Assembly (NCBI GenBank): GCA_946563605.1 | Contig: CAMNVW010000043.1 | Coordinates: 1-9,372, forward strand | Reading direction: 5' to 3' | Length of the DNA: 9,372 nucleotides | Origin: an uncultured Clostridia bacterium | GTDB lineage: Bacteria > Bacillota > Clostridia > Oscillospirales > Ruminococcaceae | In this document: piece after piece, positions 5,868-9,372 of the stretch | Numbering within the stretch: position 1 is the first letter of the stretch | Layout: each line of letters begins with the position of its first letter | Position numbers and translations under genes: made by a program | The notes under the pieces: generated by a model | Databases searched by the model: none | What the model was told of the DNA's origin: nothing | What the model saw: the letters and a program-made list of their open reading frames with translations, nothing else

Positions 5868-7256
5868 TCAGCGCAGAGCCGCCTGTGGGTCGTTCGGATT
5901 TGCCTCCAAGCGGCGGTAAATCCAGTTGAGCACACAGATTGCGGCAATCGCAAGGATAAACTCGGAACAGAACTGCGCGTGGCACAAACCATAGTATGGG
6001 AAGAAATGGTTGAGGATGAAAAGTGCGGGGATTTCCAGCACAATCTTGCGCAGGATTGCAAACAGCAAAGAAGCGCGTCCCAAACCGACAGCCTGAAAAA
6101 CGCCGACCGCGAGGAAATCGATCGCCAAAAACGGAAGTCCCAAGGAGAAGCCGCGCAGCAGGTAGGTGCCGTATTGGATGATGATGTCGTTTTTCATGAA
6201 CAGTGCGACAAAATTACCGGGGAACAGACAGAATAAAACGACCACCGTAATGATGACCGTCAGAGCGACTGTGCGGGTAAAGCTGATGGCTTTTTTCATG
6301 CGGGGAACATTTCCGCTGGAGAAGTTGTAGCTGACCAGCGGCATCACACCCTGCGAAATACCCATGGAAACATTCATTGGAACCATATAGATTTTCTGGC
6401 AGATGCCCATCGCAGCAACAGCGTCCGCGCCATAGGAGGAGGTAAAGTTGTTGAGGATGGTCATGCCAGTGACGTTGAGCAGATTTTGGATGGAGGCAGG
6501 GATGCCGACCGCGCAAACGCCGGAAACAATTTCTTTGTTGAGGGTGAATTTTTTTGGATTGACGCAGACAAAGGTCTTGCCTCTTTTGATAAACAGGAAA
6601 ATGAAAAAGTATAAGCAGGCGGCGGTATTCGACAAAAAGGTTGCAAGACCTGCGCCGGCAGCGCCCATGTTCAGCGCGTTCGGAAGAATAAAGATCGGGT
6701 CAAGGATGATGTTCAAAAGACAGCCGCTCATGGTGCCGAGGCTGGCGTGCAGTGAGCTGCCCTCCGAACGGACAAGGTACGCCATAACGACGTTTAGGAT
6801 GGACGGAATTGCACCACAGCTGACCGTCCAAAGCATATAGGAGCTGGTGGCAGCAACAGTGATGCTGTCAGCGCCCAGCAAGGAGAGCAGAGGGTGACGG
6901 AAAACGGTACACAGCAGCGAAAAGATAGCGCCGCAGAAGATGGAGCAGTAGAAACCGAAAGCAGAACTGCGGTAGACGGTTTCGTAATCCTTGCGTCCCA
7001 ACGCGCGGCTCATCATGCTGGAGCTGCCCACACCGAACAGGTTGTTGATGGCGTTGAATGCAAGCAGCACCGGAGCCGCCAGGGTGACGGCGGCATTTTG
7101 TACAGGGTCGCCCAGCATACCGACAAAGTAGGTGTCTGCAAGGTTATAAATGACCATGACCAAAGAGCTGAGCACAGTGGGAACAGCCAGCTGTGCAACC
7201 GCTTTTGGAATAGGCATCTGCTCAAAAAGAATAGACTTAGAATCAGTTTGATTCAT
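5868..7256 (-). CDS. MATE family efflux transporter, MepA-like subgroup
   Basis: Complete 462-residue inner-membrane antiporter predicted to export cationic compounds with Na+ or H+. Family features include AVPTVLSSLVMVIYNLADTYFVG (split here as AVPTVLSS at 24-31 and NLADTYFVG at 38-46, with Asp41), GVGSSSMMSRALGRKD (75-90), LVRSEG (161-166), NIILDPIFI (182-190), GIPASIQNLL (251-260) opening the second lobe, and GISQGVMPLVSYNF (299-312). The NxxDTxFVG start and the GxGxxxxxSRxLGxxD segment are more like MepA-type proteins than the first MATE protein here. AAGGGGG (7264-7270) seven bases before the ATG supports the start. The gene has its own promoter and terminator and is a single transcription unit. 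The substrate cannot be told. Confidence 0.95.
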   Translation of the reverse strand: MNQTDSKSILFEQMPIPKAVAQLAVPTVLSSLVMVIYNLADTYFVGMLGDPVQNAAVTLAAPVLLAFNAINNLFGVGSSSMMSRALGRKDYETVYRSSAFGFYCSIFCGAIFSLLCTVFRHPLLSLLGADSITVAATSSYMLWTVSCGAIPSILNVVMAYLVRSEGSSLHASLGTMSGCLLNIILDPIFILPNALNMGAAGAGLATFLSNTAACLYFFIFLFIKRGKTFVCVNPKKFTLNKEIVSGVCAVGIPASIQNLLNVTGMTILNNFTSSYGADAVAAMGICQKIYMVPMNVSMGISQGVMPLVSYNFSSGNVPRMKKAISFTRTVALTVIITVVVLFCLFPGNFVALFMKNDIIIQYGTYLLRGFSLGLPFLAIDFLAVGVFQAVGLGRASLLFAILRKIVLEIPALFILNHFFPYYGLCHAQFCSEFILAIAAICVLNWIYRRLEANPNDPQAALR

Positions 7257-7284
7257 GTTGTTTCCCCCTTAAATGATATTTTTT

Positions 7285-7313
7285 ATTATATCACACGAAA
7301 AAAATAGAGACAA
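7285..7313 (-). promoter_or_regulatory. Promoter of the second MATE gene
   Basis: Minus-strand TTGTCT (7308-7313), 17 bases, then a perfect TATAAT (7285-7290) preceded by TGA, an extended -10. The start would fall near 7278, giving a very short leader before the ribosome binding site. Confidence 0.75.
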
Positions 7314-7398
7314 GGGCATTGGAATGAATGGACGCAGGCTGACATATAGATGTGGCAAGACGTCCCATGAAAAAGGACAGGAGAGGAGGCAACGAGCG

Positions 7399-7686
7399 TT
7401 GAAAGGCTTACCGGAGGAACGCGCGATTCAATTAGCACAATATATCATCGAGCAGGACACCACTGTGCGGCAGACAGCAAAACAATTTTCCGTATCCAAA
7501 AGTACGGTACATAAGGACGTTACGCAGCGGTTAAAGCAGTGCAGTCCACAGCTGTACGAGCAGGTGAAAAAGGTTTTGGAACGCAACAAACTGGAGCGTC
7601 ACATACGCGGCGGCATGGCGACAAAGGAAAAGTATGAGAGTATGCGCAGGTGCAGGGATCAAGAGAAGAAGGACAAAACTATTTAG
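7399..7686 (+). CDS. spoIIID: Sporulation transcriptional regulator SpoIIID
   Basis: Small DNA-binding protein made in the mother cell under sigma-E; it activates or represses mother-cell genes and helps lead to sigma-K. The 95-residue product starts MKGLPEERA and carries TVRQTAKQFSVSKSTVHKD (22-40), the signature helix-turn-helix with the near-invariant SKSTVHKD. It then has RHIRGGMATKEKY (67-79), the conserved basic C-terminal DNA contact region, and a further lysine/arginine-rich tail. The start chosen is TTG at 7399 because AGGAGG (7384-7389) lies nine bases upstream and the resulting N-terminus matches clostridial SpoIIID. The frame extends upstream to an ATG at 7273 that lacks a ribosome binding site and would add 42 unrelated residues. 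No clear promoter was found. Divergent from a MATE gene, it is probably transcribed alone. Confidence 0.95.
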   Translation: MKGLPEERAIQLAQYIIEQDTTVRQTAKQFSVSKSTVHKDVTQRLKQCSPQLYEQVKKVLERNKLERHIRGGMATKEKYESMRRCRDQEKKDKTI

Positions 7687-7790
7687 CAAGGTAAAGCGTG
7701 AAAAGCTATAAAATTTGAATTTTATTCAAGATAAAAATAGTTTAAATATACAAAAAATGCAAAAAATAGCATAGAAAATAAACAAAAAGC

Positions 7791-7819
7791 TTGATTTTAT
7801 AAAGGAAATTGAATATAAT
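7791..7819 (+). promoter_or_regulatory. Sigma-A promoter upstream of gltS
   Basis: TTGATT (7791-7796), exactly 17 bases, and a perfect TATAAT (7814-7819). With a start near 7826 the gltS leader would be about 244 bases and would include two terminator-like hairpins. No better promoter is seen between those hairpins and gltS. Confidence 0.65.
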
Positions 7820-7838
7820 TTTTATAGTACAGAAATAC

Positions 7839-7878
7839 TTGTTGTCGAAGCAAATGTTTCGATGAACAATCTTTTTAT
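7839..7878 (+). terminator. Hairpin plus T-tract, spoIIID terminator or gltS attenuator
   Basis: TTGTT (7839-7843) with AACAA (7865-7869) and TCGAAGC (7845-7851) with GTTTCGA (7856-7862) form a 12-pair stem with a small internal loop and a 4-base AAAT loop. TCTTTTTATTT follows at once. It would stop read-through from spoIIID but also lies just downstream of the predicted gltS promoter start. Confidence 0.5.
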
Positions 7879-7909
7879 TTGACATTTTCTTTTATATTGT
7901 CTTTTTCCC

Positions 7910-7955
7910 GTATAAGCAAAGAGCACCGGTTTGCGCCGGTGCTTTTTGCTTATAC
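7910..7955. terminator. 20-base-pair hairpin in the gltS leader
   Basis: The arms 7910-7929 and 7936-7955 pair over 20 positions with one G-U pair and a 6-base loop (TTTGCG). The core AGCACCGG/CCGGTGCT followed by TTTT looks like an intrinsic terminator. The stem then continues through the T-run to GTATAAGC/GCTTATAC, so the Ts can be paired. It could be a bidirectional terminator or part of an attenuation switch for gltS. Confidence 0.6.
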
Positions 7956-8069
7956 TTTGGGTAAAAAATAATTGTGGCGTAACGCTGACAATTTATTTCA
8001 AAATCAGGAGGTGAAAAACGGGAAAAACAAAACGCTCGCAAAAAATAAAAGCGAAGAAAGGAAGAAGTT

Positions 8070-9269
8070 ATGCTTATCAATTTGGATTTATACCAGACGG
8101 TAGCAATGGCGGTACTTGTATTTGCGATGGGTTCTTTTTTCAGAAAAAAAGTATCCTTTTTTGAAAAATATTGTATACCAGCACCGGTAATCGGAGGAAT
8201 CATTTTCGCAGTCGTAACACTGATTTTAAATTTAACGGGAATTATGACCATCAACACCGACGACACGATGCAGAATGTTTTTATGACGCTGTTTTTCACC
8301 AGTGTGGGATATACAGCAAGTTTGAAGCTCCTGAAAAAGGGAGGATTGCAGGTCGCAATTTTTGTCGTTGCAGCAACGGTGATTGTCGTTTTGCAGGATC
8401 TTTTAGGAGTAGGATTGGCGACGGTGTTCGATATGGATCCTTTGATGGGATTGTGTGTGGGTTCTATTCCAATGGTGGGAGGACACGGCACAGCAGGTTC
8501 TTTTGGAAAGATGCTGGAAACAGATTTTGGTGTAGCGGGCGCCAGCACGGTTTCGATGGCGGCGGCAACCTTCGGCTTAATCATGGGCGGCTTAATTGGA
8601 GGTCCGGTAGCGAAGGGAAGAATCAAGCGGTATCAGCTGGTTTCTCAGATCAGGAACAACGTAGATGAATATGATACCTTCTCCGAAGAAAAGATCAACG
8701 AAAAACCGACTGCGGAACAGGTGTTGAAGGCATTTTCCATGCTGTTTTTGGCGGCGGGACTGGGAAGCGTGATTTCTTCTTTGATTCAAAAAACAGGACT
8801 GACCTTTCCATCCTACATCGGAGCGATGCTGGCTGCGGCGCTGCTGAGAAATATGTCGGATGTTACCAAGAAGTTCAGCATTATGGAAGATATCATTGAA
8901 ATTTTGGGCAATGTATCGCTGTCGCTGTTTTTATCCATGGCGCTGATGAGCCTGAAATTGTGGGAGCTGGCGGAACTGGCAGGTCCAATGGTGGTCATGC
9001 TGTTTGCACAGACCGCATTGATGGCGTTCCTAGCATATTTTATGGTGTTCCGTATCATGGGCTCGGATTACGAAGCGGCAGTGATGTCGTCGGCTGCGTG
9101 CGGCTTTGGAATGGGTGCAACGCCGAACGCAATTGCAAATATGCAGGCGATCAGCAACATTTACGGCCCTGCCCCAAAAGCGTTTTTCATTGTTCCGTTG
9201 GTCGGAAGTTTGTTCATTGATTTCATCAATGGCATGACGCTGACACTGTTTATCAACATTCTCCACTGA
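8070..9269 (+). CDS. gltS: Sodium/glutamate symporter GltS
   Basis: Inner-membrane Na+-coupled glutamate importer of the ESS family. The complete protein has 399 residues, close to the 401 of the E. coli protein. Family features are KYCIPAPVIGG (33-43), VGGHGTAGSFG (136-146) in the first reentrant loop and GFGMGATPNAIANM (345-358) in the second. The two halves are joined by a hydrophilic stretch around 182-218 (KGRIKRYQL to EQVL), as expected for the inverted two-domain fold. The start ATG has AAGGAAG (8058-8064) upstream with suitable spacing. The gene follows spoIIID on the same strand after 383 bases and probably has its own promoter at 7791-7819. No intrinsic terminator is visible after the stop, only an inverted repeat (TGTGTA/TACACA, 9277-9310) without a T-run. 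Confidence 0.96.
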   Translation: MLINLDLYQTVAMAVLVFAMGSFFRKKVSFFEKYCIPAPVIGGIIFAVVTLILNLTGIMTINTDDTMQNVFMTLFFTSVGYTASLKLLKKGGLQVAIFVVAATVIVVLQDLLGVGLATVFDMDPLMGLCVGSIPMVGGHGTAGSFGKMLETDFGVAGASTVSMAAATFGLIMGGLIGGPVAKGRIKRYQLVSQIRNNVDEYDTFSEEKINEKPTAEQVLKAFSMLFLAAGLGSVISSLIQKTGLTFPSYIGAMLAAALLRNMSDVTKKFSIMEDIIEILGNVSLSLFLSMALMSLKLWELAELAGPMVVMLFAQTALMAFLAYFMVFRIMGSDYEAAVMSSAACGFGMGATPNAIANMQAISNIYGPAPKAFFIVPLVGSLFIDFINGMTLTLFINILH

Positions 9270-9372
9270 GATGTAATGTGTAAAGGGTGGTTTCACCATC
9301 CAAATACACATTGGCTGGCGGTTCATTTGTGGCAGAATGACACAGGCTGGAAAGGCGGTGATCGACCAGCAG
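9253..9372 (-). CDS. Possible 3' end of a convergent gene (39 residues, unknown function)
   Basis: On the minus strand one frame is open from the window edge to a TGA at 9253-9255, overlapping the end of gltS by 17 bases. The residues include PPANVYLDGETTLYTLHL near the C-terminus, which reads like ordinary protein. The competing plus-strand frame from 9276 is rich in Trp and His and lacks a ribosome binding site. I do not recognise the protein. Forty codons without a stop is weak evidence. Confidence 0.25.
   Translation of the reverse strand: MLVDHRLSSLCHSATNEPPANVYLDGETTLYTLHLSGEC

Larger units (their letters stand above)
7687..8069 (+). other. AT-rich gap with promoter and hairpins upstream of gltS
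   Basis: This 383-base stretch contains no convincing gene. Positions 7687-7790 are very AT-rich with only a weak AT-only inverted repeat (7708-7725). After that come a good promoter (7791-7819), two strong hairpins (7839-7869 and 7910-7955), an orphan Shine-Dalgarno-like word (8006-8013) and the gltS ribosome binding site. An antisense frame running from inside gltS into this region has no start signal and is a shadow. Confidence 0.7.

Noticed and set aside
7324..7356. Sigma-E promoter for spoIIID (GAATGA and CATATAGAT)
   Set aside because: The words only partly match sigma-E boxes and the spacing is uncertain, so I do not list it as a feature.
7826..8069. T-box or other known riboswitch before gltS
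   Set aside because: No T-box consensus or other conserved riboswitch core was recognised. Only generic hairpins are present.
7892..8626. Minus-strand open frame of 244 residues opposite the first half of gltS
   Set aside because: It is antisense to a well supported gltS, rich in Pro, Ile and Thr as expected for a complement of membrane-protein codons, and has no start signals.

Overview
The window looks like a chromosomal segment of a spore-forming, Gram-positive anaerobe of the class Clostridia. An Oscillospiraceae/Ruminococcaceae-like genome is the best guess. The reasons are a clear SpoIIID sporulation regulator, strong AGGAGG-type ribosome binding sites, AT-rich sigma-A promoters around moderately GC-rich genes, and an intergenic region packed with small hairpin repeats of a kind I associate with that family. 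The genus cannot be fixed from sequence reading alone. Nothing points to a phage, plasmid, insertion sequence, CRISPR array, tRNA or rRNA.

Layout, left to right. Positions 1-1041 (minus) hold the first 347 codons of a MATE-family multidrug/cation antiporter whose 3' end lies outside the window. Divergent from it is pcp (1295-1942, plus), a complete pyroglutamyl peptidase with its catalytic Glu, Cys and His. Positions 1943-2681 contain no convincing gene. They hold a dense mosaic of perfect hairpins, an AT-only tract, exact direct repeats and one strong bidirectional terminator. Positions 5559-2682 (minus) are a two-gene potassium uptake operon, trkA then trkH, separated by 7 bases and driven by a good promoter at about 5660-5688 with a hairpin in its leader. 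A perfect 38-base palindromic terminator (5798-5835) separates it from a second, different MATE transporter (5868-7256, minus). Divergent from that lies spoIIID (7399-7686, plus, TTG start). A 383-base AT-rich gap follows, with a promoter and two strong hairpins, leading to gltS (8070-9269, plus), a sodium/glutamate symporter. The last 100 bases may hold the 3' end of a convergent gene.

How the genes fit together: most of the window is membrane transport. TrkH is the K+ channel-like subunit and TrkA its cytoplasmic nucleotide-binding regulator, and this is the only clear operon. GltS imports glutamate with Na+, and Pcp removes N-terminal pyroglutamate from peptides. A link between glutamate supply and K+ balance is possible but is only inference, since the genes are separate transcription units on opposite strands. 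SpoIIID is a mother-cell sporulation regulator with no obvious functional link to its neighbours.

I do not see a clearly new multi-gene system. The least explained parts are non-coding: the repeat mosaic between pcp and trkH, including a possible structured transcript at 2098-2280, and the roughly 240-base leader of gltS with two terminator-like hairpins.
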